A stretch of 64,000 bases of DNA, from assembly GCF_014655295.1 (NCBI RefSeq), contig NZ_BNBI01000002.1, positions 124,001 through 188,000 on the forward strand, read 5' to 3'. Shown here piece after piece: positions 1 through 10,425 of the stretch; position 1 is the first letter of the stretch; each line of letters opens with the position of its first letter. The stretch is from Streptomyces fumanus. Its GTDB lineage: Bacteria; Actinomycetota; Actinomycetes; Streptomycetales; Streptomycetaceae. The translations under genes and the position numbers were made by a program. Under the pieces are notes generated by a model that made no database searches, had not been told where the DNA came from, and saw only the letters and a program-made list of their open reading frames with translations.

Positions 1-1659
<1,659 letters not shown>

Positions 1660-1917
1660 GCAACCCGAGAACCGAGCAGCCCGAGAACCGAACACAGCGC
1701 GAGGACCCAGCACAGCGCGAGGACCGAGCGACGCCCGCACCCAGGGGCACCCGGCGCGCACCACGCCGCGTGCCCCCGTGCGGGTGCGCCCTCGCCGACG
1801 AGCCTGGTCGCGGCAGGTTGGGTAGGGTAATGAGAGCGTAAGTACGACAACGCGAATGGTGTGCCGGGAAGTCTGGTCGGCAAGTGATCCGTGCTGCCCA
1901 CCCCCGGAGGCCCTTCC

Positions 1918-3342
1918 GTGCCCGCGCCCCGCACCACCGGCAAGCTGTTCGGCCGTCTCTCGCTGCCCGAGCGGACCTATGTCGCCGACGCCCTGCGCAC
2001 CGAGACCGTCGGCGGTGTCCTGCTGCTCGTCGCCGCGATCACCGCGCTGGCCTGGGCGAACATCCCGGGGCTGCGGGACGGCTACGAGAGCGTCAGCCAC
2101 TTCCACCTGGGCCCCGCGGCGCTCGGCCTGGACCTCTCGGTCGCGCACTGGGCCGCCGACGGACTCCTCGCGATCTTCTTCTTCGTCGCCGGTATCGAAC
2201 TCAAACGCGAACTGGTCGCCGGCGACCTCAAGGACCCCAGGGCCGCCGCGCTGCCGGTGGCCGCTGCGCTGTGCGGCATGGCCGTCCCCGCCCTCGTCTC
2301 CACCCTGACCAGCGGACTCGGCGGTGGTTCCCTGGCCGGCTGGGCGGTGCCCACCGCCACCGACATCGCCTTCGCGCTGGCCGTGCTCGCCGTGATCGGC
2401 ACCTCCCTGCCCAGCGCCCTGCGCGCCTTCCTGCTCACCCTCGCCGTCGTCGACGACCTCTTCGCCATCCTGATCATCGCGGTCTTCTTCACCGAGTCGC
2501 TGAACTTCGCCGCGCTCGGCGGCGCGGTCGCCGGCCTCGCCGTCTTCTGGCTGCTGCTGCGCACGGGCGTCCGCGGCTGGTACGTGTACGTGCCGCTCGG
2601 CCTCGTCGTCTGGGCGCTGATGTACAACAGCGGCGTCCACGCCACCATCGCCGGCGTCGCCATGGGCCTGATGCTGCGCTGCCACCGCCACGAGGACGAG
2701 GAACACTCCCCCGGCGAGCGCATCGAGCACCTCGTGCGCCCCCTGTCGGCGGGACTGGCCGTGCCGCTGTTCGCCCTGTTCAGCGCCGGTGTCCCGCTCT
2801 CGGGCGGGGCGCTGGCCGATGTGTTCGGCAAACCGGAGACGCTCGGCGTGCTCCTCGGGCTGGTCGTCGGCAAGACGCTCGGCGTCTTCGGCGGCACCTG
2901 GCTGACGGCCCGTTTCACCCGGGCCTCGCTCAGCGAGGACCTCTCCTGGCCGGACGTGTTCGCGGTGGCGACCCTGGCCGGCATCGGCTTCACCGTGTCG
3001 CTGCTCATCGGCGAGCTGGCCTTCGAGGGCGACGCGACGATGACCGAGGAGGTCAAGGCCGCCGTCCTCACCGGCTCCCTCATCGCGGCCCTGCTGGCCA
3101 CGGTGCTGCTGAAGATCCGCAACGCCAAGTACCGCGCCCTGTGCGAGGCCGAGGAGCGCGACGACGACCACAGCGGCGTACCCGATGTGTACGAGGAGGA
3201 CGACCCGGCGTACCACCTGCGGATGGCGGCGATCTACGAGGAGAAGGCCGCCGAGCACCGCCGGATCGCGCGGGAGAAGGAGCGGGCGCGGCTTGCCGAA
3301 GTGTCGGGCGGGGCAGGCGAGGAGGGCGGCCGTCCGGCATGA
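1918..3342 (+). CDS. nhaA: Na+/H+ antiporter NhaA
   Basis: Secondary transporter in the cytoplasmic membrane that expels Na+ in exchange for protons. The protein is about 474 residues, mostly hydrophobic helices, with the NhaA hallmarks PTATDIAFAL, the paired-aspartate ion site in LAVVDDLFAIL, and GIGFTVSLLIGELAF near the end of the transport domain. A charged hydrophilic C-terminal tail of about 90 residues (rich in E, R and D) follows the last membrane segment. I chose GTG at 1918 because GGAGG lies at 1906-1910 with normal spacing; an in-frame GTG at 1891 would add nine residues but has no ribosome-binding site. A TAGGGT box near 1822 may be the -10 element. Confidence 0.93.
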   Translation: MPAPRTTGKLFGRLSLPERTYVADALRTETVGGVLLLVAAITALAWANIPGLRDGYESVSHFHLGPAALGLDLSVAHWAADGLLAIFFFVAGIELKRELVAGDLKDPRAAALPVAAALCGMAVPALVSTLTSGLGGGSLAGWAVPTATDIAFALAVLAVIGTSLPSALRAFLLTLAVVDDLFAILIIAVFFTESLNFAALGGAVAGLAVFWLLLRTGVRGWYVYVPLGLVVWALMYNSGVHATIAGVAMGLMLRCHRHEDEEHSPGERIEHLVRPLSAGLAVPLFALFSAGVPLSGGALADVFGKPETLGVLLGLVVGKTLGVFGGTWLTARFTRASLSEDLSWPDVFAVATLAGIGFTVSLLIGELAFEGDATMTEEVKAAVLTGSLIAALLATVLLKIRNAKYRALCEAEERDDDHSGVPDVYEEDDPAYHLRMAAIYEEKAAEHRRIAREKERARLAEVSGGAGEEGGRPA

Positions 3343-3386
3343 TCTGACGAGACGGTACAAAAGACGGGACCGTACAGCAGGAGACG

Positions 3387-3510
3387 TAGCAGAACCCCGT
3401 AATACAAGACGTAGCAGAACACCGCGCACGACAGGCCCCAGCACCCCGTACCCGACACGCCGCAGAACCCCGTACACCACACGCAGCAGCAGAACCCCGT
3501 ACCAGAACAC
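3387..3510. repeat. degenerate AGCAGAACCCCGTA repeats
   Basis: The 286-bp gap between nhaA and the next gene contains about four copies of a short direct repeat related to AGCAGAACCCCGTA (near 3391, 3460, 3490 and a weaker copy). There is no convincing coding frame. Such short spacer repeats are common in Streptomyces intergenic DNA and no function can be inferred. Confidence 0.5.
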
Positions 3511-3628
3511 GCAGCACAGCCCGCAGACGATCACGCAGACGAGTCCCGAGCAGCGCCTGAGTCAGCACCCGAGCAGTCCGAGTCTGAGTCAGCGCCCGCC
3601 GCAGGGCTCGCGGAAGAGGGAGACCGCG

Positions 3629-4117
3629 ATGAGCGCACCCGACGGCAGCCCGGTCGGCACCGAACGCAGCATCGGCCAGCTTTTCGCCTCGGCGACCAGC
3701 GACTTGTCGGCGCTCGTGCACGACGAGATCGCGCTGGCGAAGGCGCAGCTCAAGAACGACGTCAAGCGCGGGGCGACCAGTGGGGGCGCGTTCTCGCTAG
3801 CGGGCGCCGTGCTGGTGTTCTCGCTCCCGATGCTGAACTTCGCGCTGGCGTACGGCATCCGGACCTGGAGCCACTGGAACCTCGCCGTCTGCTTCCTGCT
3901 GTCCTTCGCCGCCAATGTGCTCGTCGCCGGCCTCCTCGCGCTGATCGGCGTGGTCTTCGCCAAGAAGGCGAAGAAGGGCCGCGGTCCGCAGAAGGTCGCC
4001 GCCTCCGTGAAGCAGTCGGCGGGCGTGCTCCAGAAGGCCAAGCCGCACCCGCGTCCGGAACTGCCCGAGAACCGGGGCCCCGCCGCCATCGAGGCTGTGG
4101 CACGCTCGTCCTCATGA
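3629..4117 (+). CDS. putative Holin-X-type two-TM membrane protein
   Basis: A 162-residue protein with an acidic/basic amphipathic N-terminal part (ERSIGQLFASATSDLSALV), two predicted transmembrane helices (roughly residues 52-75 and 85-112) and a lysine-rich cytoplasmic tail. This layout matches the actinobacterial 'phage holin family' (Holin-X/PF07332-like) proteins, which are chromosomal and not linked to prophages despite the name. The ATG at 3629 is preceded by an AGAGGGAG ribosome-binding site. Its stop overlaps the ATG of the downstream hydrolase (ATGA), so the two are probably translationally coupled. Its true role is not known. Confidence 0.78.
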   Translation: MSAPDGSPVGTERSIGQLFASATSDLSALVHDEIALAKAQLKNDVKRGATSGGAFSLAGAVLVFSLPMLNFALAYGIRTWSHWNLAVCFLLSFAANVLVAGLLALIGVVFAKKAKKGRGPQKVAASVKQSAGVLQKAKPHPRPELPENRGPAAIEAVARSSS

Positions 4118-5064
4118 CGGATCCCGCCACCCCATCGGCGCAACCCTTCTCGGTCGTACGCCTCGCCGTCCCCGGTGACCGCGAGGTGATCCACCGGGAC
4201 GTCGCCGCCAACGGTGCCCGGTTCCACATCGCCGAGCTGGGCGACGGGCCGCTGGTCCTGCTGCTGCACGGCTTCCCGCAGTTCTGGTGGACCTGGCGGC
4301 ACCAGCTCGTCGCGCTCGCCGACGCCGGTTTCCGCGCGGTCGCCATGGACCTGCGCGGCGTCGGCGGCAGCGACCGCACCCCCCGCGGCTACGACCCCGC
4401 GGGACTCGCCCTGGACATCACCGGCGTCATCCGCTCGCTCGGCGAGCCGGACGCCGCGCTGGTCGGCCACGACCTGGGCGGCTATCTGGCGTGGACGGCC
4501 GCCGCGATGCGGCCCAAGCTGGTCCGGCGGCTCGCGGTGACCTCGATGCCGCATCCGCGCCGCTGGCGCTCGGCCATGCTCAGGGACGCCCGGCAGACCC
4601 GCGCCGGCTCCTACGTCTGGGGGTTCCAGCGGCCCTGGATCCCGGAGCGGCAGCTCACCGCCGACGGCGGCGCCCTGGTGGGGAAGCTGATCCGCGAGTG
4701 GTCCGGGCCCCGGCTCCCCGAGGACGACGCGGTCGAGGTCTACCGCCGCGCCATGTGCATCCCCTCCACGGCGCACTGCTCGATCGAGCCGTACCGCTGG
4801 ATGGTGCGCTCCCTGGCCCGGCCCGACGGCATCCAGTTCAACCGGCGCATGAAGCGGCCGGTGCGGGTGCCGACGCTGCACCTGCACGGCTCGCTGGACC
4901 CCGTACTGCGGACCCGGAGCGCGGCGGGCAGCGGGGAGTACGTCGAAGCGCCGTACCGCTGGCGGCTGTTCGACGGGCTCGGCCACTTCCCGCACGAAGA
5001 GGACCCGGTGGCCTTCTCCACGGAACTCATCAACTGGCTGCGGGACCCCGAGCCCGACCGGTGA
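4114..5064 (+). CDS. alpha/beta-fold hydrolase, epoxide-hydrolase-like
   Basis: Alpha/beta hydrolase of 316 residues. The oxyanion motif LLLHGFPQFWWTWRHQ and the nucleophile elbow LVGHDLGGYLAW (Asp nucleophile, as in epoxide hydrolases and haloalkane dehalogenases) are clear, and GLGHFPHEEDP near the C-terminus carries the catalytic histidine. A proline/tryptophan-rich cap region lies between. The start overlaps the stop of the preceding membrane-protein gene by 4 bp. This two-gene arrangement suggests a membrane-associated function, but the substrate cannot be predicted. Confidence 0.88.
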   Translation: MTDPATPSAQPFSVVRLAVPGDREVIHRDVAANGARFHIAELGDGPLVLLLHGFPQFWWTWRHQLVALADAGFRAVAMDLRGVGGSDRTPRGYDPAGLALDITGVIRSLGEPDAALVGHDLGGYLAWTAAAMRPKLVRRLAVTSMPHPRRWRSAMLRDARQTRAGSYVWGFQRPWIPERQLTADGGALVGKLIREWSGPRLPEDDAVEVYRRAMCIPSTAHCSIEPYRWMVRSLARPDGIQFNRRMKRPVRVPTLHLHGSLDPVLRTRSAAGSGEYVEAPYRWRLFDGLGHFPHEEDPVAFSTELINWLRDPEPDR

Positions 5065-5404
5065 ACGGACGGGGGCGCCCGGTGAACGGACGGGTGCGCC
5101 CGGTATCCGGACCGGTCAGCCTGTCCGACCAACGGCCAAATGCCCGGCGCATAGGCCAATTGGGAGCCTTCCCGGCGGTTATGGACCTTGGGGCGGGGGC
5201 ACACGTCGGGGTATGGGCTGGACGCACGACTACAGTGACGCAGCACGCACCCGTCGCTCCCCGAACGGTGTGAGCCCCCACCAGCGGGGCGCTGCCCCGC
5301 AACTCGCGGGCACGGACCTCCGGGTGGGCATTCCGCACATCCTGCGCCGCCGCGCCCGCTGGGTCACCGTACGCCTGCGTCATACCCGCGGCTGAGCCCG
5401 GCCG
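5065..5404. other. intergenic, no supported gene
   Basis: This 340-bp space contains a 21-bp direct repeat at its start (two copies of CGGTGAACGGACGGGnGCGCC between about 5058 and 5100). An open frame of 60 codons at 5213-5395 on the plus strand has only a weak ribosome-binding site and no recognisable motif, so I did not call it. The convergent stop of the MarP-like gene lies at 5405. Confidence 0.4.
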
Positions 5405-6604
5405 CTACAGCGCGCAGGTGTCGCTGTCCACCTGCTGGTTGGCGGTCCGCCCCCGGTCGATGTCCTCGCGGATCTCGTCGGCGGTGAGCGCGTAACCGGT
5501 CTCCGCGTCGTCGAGGGACTTGGCGAACACCACGCCGTACACCTCGCCGTCGGGGGTGAGCAGCGGTCCGCCGGAGTTGCCCTGGCGGACGGTCGCGTAC
5601 AGCGAGTACACGTCACGGCGGACGGTGCCCCGGTGGTAGATGTCCGGGCCGCTGGCCGTGATGCGCCCGCGCACCCGCGCCGGGCGCACGTCGTACGACC
5701 CGTTCTCCGGGAAGCCCGCGACGATCGCGCCGTCCCCGCTGGAGGCGTCCTCGCCGGCGAACCGCAGCACGGGCGCCCGCAGCTCCGGTACGTCGAGCAC
5801 GGCGATGTCGCGCTCCCAGTCGTAGAGGACGACCGTCGCGTCGTACGCGCGGCCCTCGCCGCCTATCTGGACGGTGGGCTCGTCGACGCCGCCCACCACA
5901 TGGGCGTTGGTCATGACCCGGCGGTGGTCGAAGACGAAGCCGGTGCCCTCCAGGACCTTGCCGCAGCCGGTGGCGGTGCCGGTCACCTTGACGATGGAGC
6001 GCTGCGCCTGGACCGCGACCCTGCTCCGGGCGAGCGCCGGGTCGGGCGGCCGGACCTCGGTGATCGGCTCGTCCGAGAAGGGGCTGAAGACCTGCGGGAA
6101 GCCGTTCTGCGCGAGGATGGTGGAGAAGTCCGCGAACCAGGTGTCGGCCTGCTCGGGCAGCGCCCGCGCGACACCGAGCAGCACCCGGGAGCCGCGGACC
6201 TCCTTGCCGAGCGTGGGCAGCGTGGTCCCCGCGATGGCCGAGCCGATCAGCCAGGCGACCAGCAGCATCGCCACCACGTTGACCAGGGCGCCACCGGTGG
6301 CGTCCAGGGCGCGCGCCGGCGACCAGGTGATGTACCGGCGCAGCTTGTTGCCCAGATGGGTGGTCAGGGCCTGGCCGACCGAGGCGCAGACGATGACGAC
6401 GACGACCGCGACCACGGCGGCGGTCGTGCTCACCTCCGCGTTGTCCGTCAGGGCGTCCCAGATGACGGGCAGTAGGTAGACGGCGACCAGGCCGCCGCCG
6501 AGGAAACCGATCACCGAGAGGATGCCGACGACGAAGCCCTGGCGGTAGCCGACGACCGCGAACCAGACGGCGGCGACCAGCAACAGGATGTCCAGCACGT
6601 TCAC
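5405..6604 (-). CDS. MarP-like membrane-anchored serine protease
   Basis: About 399 residues. The N-terminal roughly 160 residues form four hydrophobic helices of the CvpA/colicin V production type (VNVLDILLLVAAVWFAVVGY onwards); the C-terminal half is a trypsin-like protease with the triad in VMTNAHVVGG (His), WERDIAVLDV (Asp) and RQGNSGGPLLT (Ser). This is the architecture of mycobacterial MarP, a periplasmic protease involved in acid and oxidative stress resistance through peptidoglycan-hydrolase activation. I start at the GTG at 6604, directly before the first membrane helix; an upstream GTG-type extension to 6679 would add a basic leader that looks non-native. Confidence 0.85.
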   Translation of the reverse strand: MNVLDILLLVAAVWFAVVGYRQGFVVGILSVIGFLGGGLVAVYLLPVIWDALTDNAEVSTTAAVVAVVVVIVCASVGQALTTHLGNKLRRYITWSPARALDATGGALVNVVAMLLVAWLIGSAIAGTTLPTLGKEVRGSRVLLGVARALPEQADTWFADFSTILAQNGFPQVFSPFSDEPITEVRPPDPALARSRVAVQAQRSIVKVTGTATGCGKVLEGTGFVFDHRRVMTNAHVVGGVDEPTVQIGGEGRAYDATVVLYDWERDIAVLDVPELRAPVLRFAGEDASSGDGAIVAGFPENGSYDVRPARVRGRITASGPDIYHRGTVRRDVYSLYATVRQGNSGGPLLTPDGEVYGVVFAKSLDDAETGYALTADEIREDIDRGRTANQQVDSDTCAL

Positions 6605-6697
6605 CGCTTGTAGCCTCGCCTCGTCATTCCGCTCGCTTCCGCCCGGCCGGGAGCCCGGCCGCCGTCCCCCGGACGGCACGGCCCGGCGCCCACCTTG

Positions 6698-7387
6698 TCA
6701 TGCGTGCCAGTCCAGCGGGACCTGGCGGTCGCGGTCCCAGGGCCGCTCCCAGCCCGCGAAGTGCAGCAGACGGTCGATGAGACCGGCGGTGAACCCCCAC
6801 ACCAGGGCCGATTCGACCAGGAATGCCGGGCCCGTGTGGCCTCTGGGGTGGACGGCGGTGGCCCGGTTGGCCGGGTCCGTGAGATCCGCCACGGGCACGG
6901 TGAACACCCGCGCCGTCTCGCCCGGGTCCACCACGCCGACCGGGCTGGGCTCGCGCCACCAGGCCAGTACGGGGGTGACGACGAACTCGCTGACGGGGAT
7001 GTAGAGCTTGGGCAGCACCCCGAAGAGCTGCACCCCGGCCGGGTCGAGGCCGGTCTCCTCCTCGGCCTCGCGCAGCGCGGCGCGCAGCGGGCCGTCGCCC
7101 GCCGGATCGCCGTCCTCCGGGTCCAGGGCACCGCCCGGGAAGGCGACCTGCCCGGCGTGCGAGCGCAGCGAACCGGCCCGCTCCATCAGCAGCAGCTCGG
7201 GCCCGCGCTCGCCCTCACCGAACAGGATCAGCACGGCCGACTGCCGGCCGCCGCCGTCCTCGGGCGGCAGGAAACGGCTGAGCTGAGTGGGCCGCACCGC
7301 CGCCACGGCCCGCACCACCGGGTCCAGCCAGCCCGGCAGGCCCGTACGGTCCAGCACCACGTCCCCGACACCGCTCGCTCGCGTCAT
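6698..7387 (-). CDS. NUDIX hydrolase, coenzyme-A pyrophosphatase type
   Basis: About 229 residues. A NUDIX box is present with the CoA-diphosphatase signature: LLLMERAGSLRSHAGQVAFP followed by GGALDPEDGD and REAEEETGLD. Such enzymes hydrolyse CoA or oxidised CoA to phosphopantetheine and 3',5'-ADP. I favour the ATG at 7387; a GTG at 7450 is also in frame and would overlap the nth stop codon by 11 bp, giving translational coupling. The gene lies between nth and the marP-like gene on the same strand, with short gaps, so the three may be one transcript. Confidence 0.86.
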   Translation of the reverse strand: MTRASGVGDVVLDRTGLPGWLDPVVRAVAAVRPTQLSRFLPPEDGGGRQSAVLILFGEGERGPELLLMERAGSLRSHAGQVAFPGGALDPEDGDPAGDGPLRAALREAEEETGLDPAGVQLFGVLPKLYIPVSEFVVTPVLAWWREPSPVGVVDPGETARVFTVPVADLTDPANRATAVHPRGHTGPAFLVESALVWGFTAGLIDRLLHFAGWERPWDRDRQVPLDWHA

Positions 7388-7439
7388 CGCCACCCCCGCT
7401 CCGCCTTGTCCAACGCCCGGGGTCCCCGGGATCGTTCCG

Positions 7440-8681
7440 TCATCCGGCACCCAGCGGCGGGGCCGGCCTGCCGCCCGCCTCCAGATACGCCCGCGGCGGG
7501 TTCAGCCGCTGGCCGGGGAAGCCGCCCTTCTCGTACTTGAGCAGCTTCTTCGCCTTCTCGGGGTCCGTCTCGCCCTCGCCGTACGCCGGGCAGAGCGGGG
7601 CGATGGGACAGGCCCCGCAGGCGGGCTTGCGGGCGTGGCAGATGCGGCGGCCGTGCCAGATCACGTGGTGCGAAAGGTCGGTCCAGTCGCTCTTGGGGAA
7701 CAGCGCGCCGACGGCGGCCTCGATCTTGTCTGGGTCGGTCTCCTCGGTCCACCGCCAGCGGCGCACCAGGCGCTGGAAGTGGGTGTCGACGGTGATGCCG
7801 GGGCGGCCGTAGGCGTTGCCCAGGACGACGAAGGCGGTCTTGCGGCCGACGCCGGGCAGCTTGACGAGGTCCTCCAGACGGCTGGGGACCTCACCGCCGA
7901 ACTGCTCCGCCAGCGCCTTGGACAGCCCTATCACCGACCTGGTCTTGGCCCGGAAGAAACCGGTGGGGCGGAGGATCTCCTCGACCTCCTCCGGATTGGC
8001 GGCGGCCAGGTCCTCCGGGGTGGGGTACTTGGCGAAGAGGGCGGGGGTCGTCTGGTTGACGCGCAGGTCGGTGGTCTGGGCGGACAGGACGGTGGCCACC
8101 AGGAGCTGGAACGGGTTCTCGAAGTCCAGCTCGGGGTGGGCGTACGGGTACACCTCGGCCAGCTCGCGGTTGATCCGCCGGGCACGGCGGACGAGGGCGG
8201 TACGGGATTCCTCGCGGGGCGGCTTGGCGGAGGCCGCCGTTTTCGCGGGGGCTGCCTTCGCGGTGGGCGTGGCCTTCTTGGCGGGGGTCGCCTTCTTGGC
8301 GGCGGGCGTCGGCTTCTTGGCGGCGGCGGAGGTCTTTCTGGCAGCGGAGGTCTTCCTCCCGGCCGCTGCCGTCTTCCCGGCTGCCGTCGTCGCCTTCTTG
8401 CCGGCCGTCTCCGGCTGCTCCCCGGGCTCGCTCACCGCCGCCGTCCTCGTCCTCGTCGTCGTACTCGTCTTGCTCGTCGTACTCGTCGTACTCGTCTTGC
8501 TCGTCTTGCTCGTCTTGCCGGTCTTGCTCGTCACACTCGACGCATGTGCCGCGTGCGTCGAGTCCGTCGCGTTCGCCGTTTCCCTACCGCCATCAGGGCC
8601 CTGTTCGCCCACAGCGGAATCGCGCCGTGCACCCACCCGTCCAGCCCCCTCGGCCTGCGCTCCCACCGGCGATTTGGACAC
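7440..8681 (-). CDS. nth: endonuclease III with long basic N-terminal extension
   Basis: DNA glycosylase/AP lyase for oxidised pyrimidines (base excision repair). The enzymatic core occupies residues about 160-413: helix-hairpin-helix LPGVGRKTA with catalytic Lys281, catalytic Asp299 in ITVDTHF, and a [4Fe-4S] site Cys348-x6-Cys355-x2-Cys358-x5-Cys364. Residues about 50-155 are low complexity, made of SKT/TTS units and then Ala/Lys/Pro units like histone H1 tails. The GTG at 8681 has no ribosome-binding site but a TAGGCT box lies six bases upstream, which suggests a leaderless message. Internal GTG codons could give shorter forms. Confidence 0.92.
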   Translation of the reverse strand: MSKSPVGAQAEGAGRVGARRDSAVGEQGPDGGRETANATDSTHAAHASSVTSKTGKTSKTSKTSTTSTTSKTSTTTRTRTAAVSEPGEQPETAGKKATTAAGKTAAAGRKTSAARKTSAAAKKPTPAAKKATPAKKATPTAKAAPAKTAASAKPPREESRTALVRRARRINRELAEVYPYAHPELDFENPFQLLVATVLSAQTTDLRVNQTTPALFAKYPTPEDLAAANPEEVEEILRPTGFFRAKTRSVIGLSKALAEQFGGEVPSRLEDLVKLPGVGRKTAFVVLGNAYGRPGITVDTHFQRLVRRWRWTEETDPDKIEAAVGALFPKSDWTDLSHHVIWHGRRICHARKPACGACPIAPLCPAYGEGETDPEKAKKLLKYEKGGFPGQRLNPPRAYLEAGGRPAPPLGAG

Positions 8682-8687
8682 CCGGCC

Positions 8688-8693
8688 AGCCTA
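8688..8693 (-). promoter_or_regulatory. candidate -10 box for leaderless nth
   Basis: TAGGCT on the minus strand, followed by six bases and then the GTG start at 8681. This is the spacing expected when transcription begins at the first base of the start codon. No good -35 box is evident. Confidence 0.35.
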
Positions 8694-8783
8694 CGGCCCG
8701 GCACCGACATCCGCCCCGGACCCCGAAGATCGGCGCCCAATTGGACCCCTGCCGCGTACCCCGGGACAGGTGTACGGCATCCT

Positions 8784-8797
8784 TGTGACAGATCACA
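8784..8797. promoter_or_regulatory. CRP-like palindrome upstream of crp
   Basis: TGTGA-CAGA-TCACA, a perfect pair of CRP half-sites but separated by 4 bp rather than the 6 bp of the E. coli and mycobacterial consensus. It sits about 92 bp before the crp start codon and inside the nth-crp divergent region. Autoregulation by Crp is a reasonable guess, but the shortened spacer may mean another FNR/CRP-family protein or chance. Confidence 0.35.
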
Positions 8798-8888
8798 CTG
8801 TTTGGACCGTCCGGCAAAATGGGCACCACGGACCCCTGGTACACCGGGGGAAGAAGATCCCCTGAGCAGGTCGAATAGGAGAGAACTC

Positions 8889-9563
8889 GTGGACGACGTT
8901 CTGCGGCGCAACCCGCTCTTCGCGGCGCTCGACGACGAGCAGGCCGCGGAGCTCCGCGCCTCCATGAGTGAGGTGACCCTCGCCCGTGGTGACTCGCTCT
9001 TCCACGAGGGGGACCCCGGAGACCGCCTCTACGTGGTCACGGAGGGCAAGGTCAAGCTGCACCGCACGTCCCCCGACGGCCGCGAGAACATGCTGGCCGT
9101 CATCGGCCCCGGCGAGCTGATCGGCGAGCTGGCGCTGTTCGACCCGGGCCCGCGCACCGCGACGGCCACCGCGCTCACCGAGGCCAAGCTGCTCGGCCTC
9201 GGCCACGGCGACCTCCAGCCCTGGCTGAACGCCCGCCCGGAGGTGGCCTCCGCCCTGCTGCGCGCGGTCGCCCGCCGGCTGCGCAAGACCAACGACGCCA
9301 TGTCGGACCTGGTGTTCTCGGACGTCCCCGGCCGGGTCGCCCGTGCCCTGCTGGACCTCTCCCGGCGCTTCGGCGTGCAGTCGGAGGAGGGCATCCACGT
9401 GGTGCACGACCTCACGCAGGAGGAGCTGGCCCAGTTGGTCGGCGCCTCCCGGGAGACGGTCAACAAGGCCCTCGCCGACTTCGCCCAGCGCGGCTGGCTC
9501 CGCCTGGAGGCCCGCGCGGTGATCCTCCTGGACGTCGAGCGCCTGGCGAAGCGCTCGCGCTGA
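8889..9563 (+). CDS. crp: Crp-family transcriptional regulator
   Basis: 224-residue cyclic-nucleotide-binding regulator. The N-terminal cNMP domain shows FHEGDPGDRLYVV and the phosphate-binding cassette GELIGELALFDPGPRTATA; the C-terminal winged helix has LTQEELAQLVGASRETVNKA as recognition element. Length and context (nth upstream, divergent) match Streptomyces Crp, known to control germination, growth and antibiotic production. GTG at 8889 has AGGAG at correct spacing. The gene is followed by a convergent metallo-hydrolase after about 30 bp. Confidence 0.95.
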   Translation: MDDVLRRNPLFAALDDEQAAELRASMSEVTLARGDSLFHEGDPGDRLYVVTEGKVKLHRTSPDGRENMLAVIGPGELIGELALFDPGPRTATATALTEAKLLGLGHGDLQPWLNARPEVASALLRAVARRLRKTNDAMSDLVFSDVPGRVARALLDLSRRFGVQSEEGIHVVHDLTQEELAQLVGASRETVNKALADFAQRGWLRLEARAVILLDVERLAKRSR

Positions 9564-9594
9564 CGGCCCCCGCGCGGGGAGCACGGGTCGCGGA

Positions 9595-10425
9595 TCAGAT
9601 GAGCCCGTGCTCCTCCAGGTACTCCAACTGCGCCCGTACCGACAGCTCCGCCGCCGGCCACAGCGAGCGGTCCACGTCCGCGTAGACGTGGGCCACGACC
9701 TGCTCCGGGGTCCGGTAGCCGTCCTCCACCGCCGTCTCCACCTGGGCGAGCCGGGTGGCGCGGTGGGCGAGGTAGTACTCGACCGCCCCCTGGGCGTCGT
9801 CCAGGACCGGCCCGTGCCCCGGCAGCACCGTGTGCACGCCGTCGTCGACCGTGAGGGACCTGAGCCGCCGCAGCGAGTCCAGGTAGTCGCCGAGCCGCCC
9901 GTCGGGGTGGGCCACGACGGTCGTACCGCGCCCGAGCACCGTGTCGCCGGTCAGCACCGCCCGGTCGGCGGGCAGATGGAAGCTGAGCGAGTCCGCGGTG
10001 TGCCCCGGCGTCGGCACCACCCGCAGCTCCAGGCCGCCGACCGTGACCACGTCCCCCGGGCCCAGCCCCTCGTCGCCCAGCCGCAGCGCCGGGTCGAGCG
10101 CGCGCACCCTGGTACGGGTCAGCTCGGCGAAGCGGGCGGCGCCCTCGGCGTGGTCCGGGTGGCCGTGGGTCAGCAGGGTCAGGGCGATCCGCCGGCCCGC
10201 CCGTTCGGCGGTGTCCACGACGGTGCGCAGATGCCCCTCGTCCAGCGGACCGGGGTCGACGACCACGGCCAGGTCGGAGCCGGGTTCGGCGAGGATCCAG
10301 GTGTTGGTGCCGTCCAGGGTCATCGCCGACGCGTTGGGCGCGAGGACGTTGACGGCCCGTTCGGTGGCGGGGCCGGAGCGGACGTCGCCGCGCGGCTGTC
10401 CGGGCAGGGCGGTGGCGTCCGTCAT
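9595..10425 (-). CDS. MBL-fold metallo-hydrolase
   Basis: 276-residue metallo-beta-lactamase-fold protein. Metal-binding motif LLTHGHPDHAEGA (HxHxDH), the later His in VPTPGHTADS, Asp in LTGDTVLGRG, and VLPGHGPV are all present in order. The C-terminal helical tail (AHRATRLAQVETAV..., YLEEHGLI) resembles LACTB2/RNase-Z-like MBL proteins. Start ATG at 10425 overlaps the stop of the upstream NUDIX gene (ATGA), so the pair is co-translated. Substrate unknown; thioester or RNA hydrolysis are both possible for this subgroup. Confidence 0.88.
   Translation of the reverse strand: MTDATALPGQPRGDVRSGPATERAVNVLAPNASAMTLDGTNTWILAEPGSDLAVVVDPGPLDEGHLRTVVDTAERAGRRIALTLLTHGHPDHAEGAARFAELTRTRVRALDPALRLGDEGLGPGDVVTVGGLELRVVPTPGHTADSLSFHLPADRAVLTGDTVLGRGTTVVAHPDGRLGDYLDSLRRLRSLTVDDGVHTVLPGHGPVLDDAQGAVEYYLAHRATRLAQVETAVEDGYRTPEQVVAHVYADVDRSLWPAAELSVRAQLEYLEEHGLI

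Noticed and set aside
3629..4117. Prophage holin
   Set aside because: Only resemblance in family name; no lysin or phage structural genes nearby, and neighbours are core chromosome.
5213..5395. 60-codon open frame on the plus strand between the hydrolase and the MarP-like gene
   Set aside because: Weak ribosome-binding site, Arg/His-rich composition typical of chance frames in GC-rich DNA, and no motif.
7287..8888. Plus-strand frame opening upstream of crp and covering nth
   Set aside because: It is the antisense shadow of nth; crp starts at the GTG at 8889 with a good ribosome-binding site and family-typical length.
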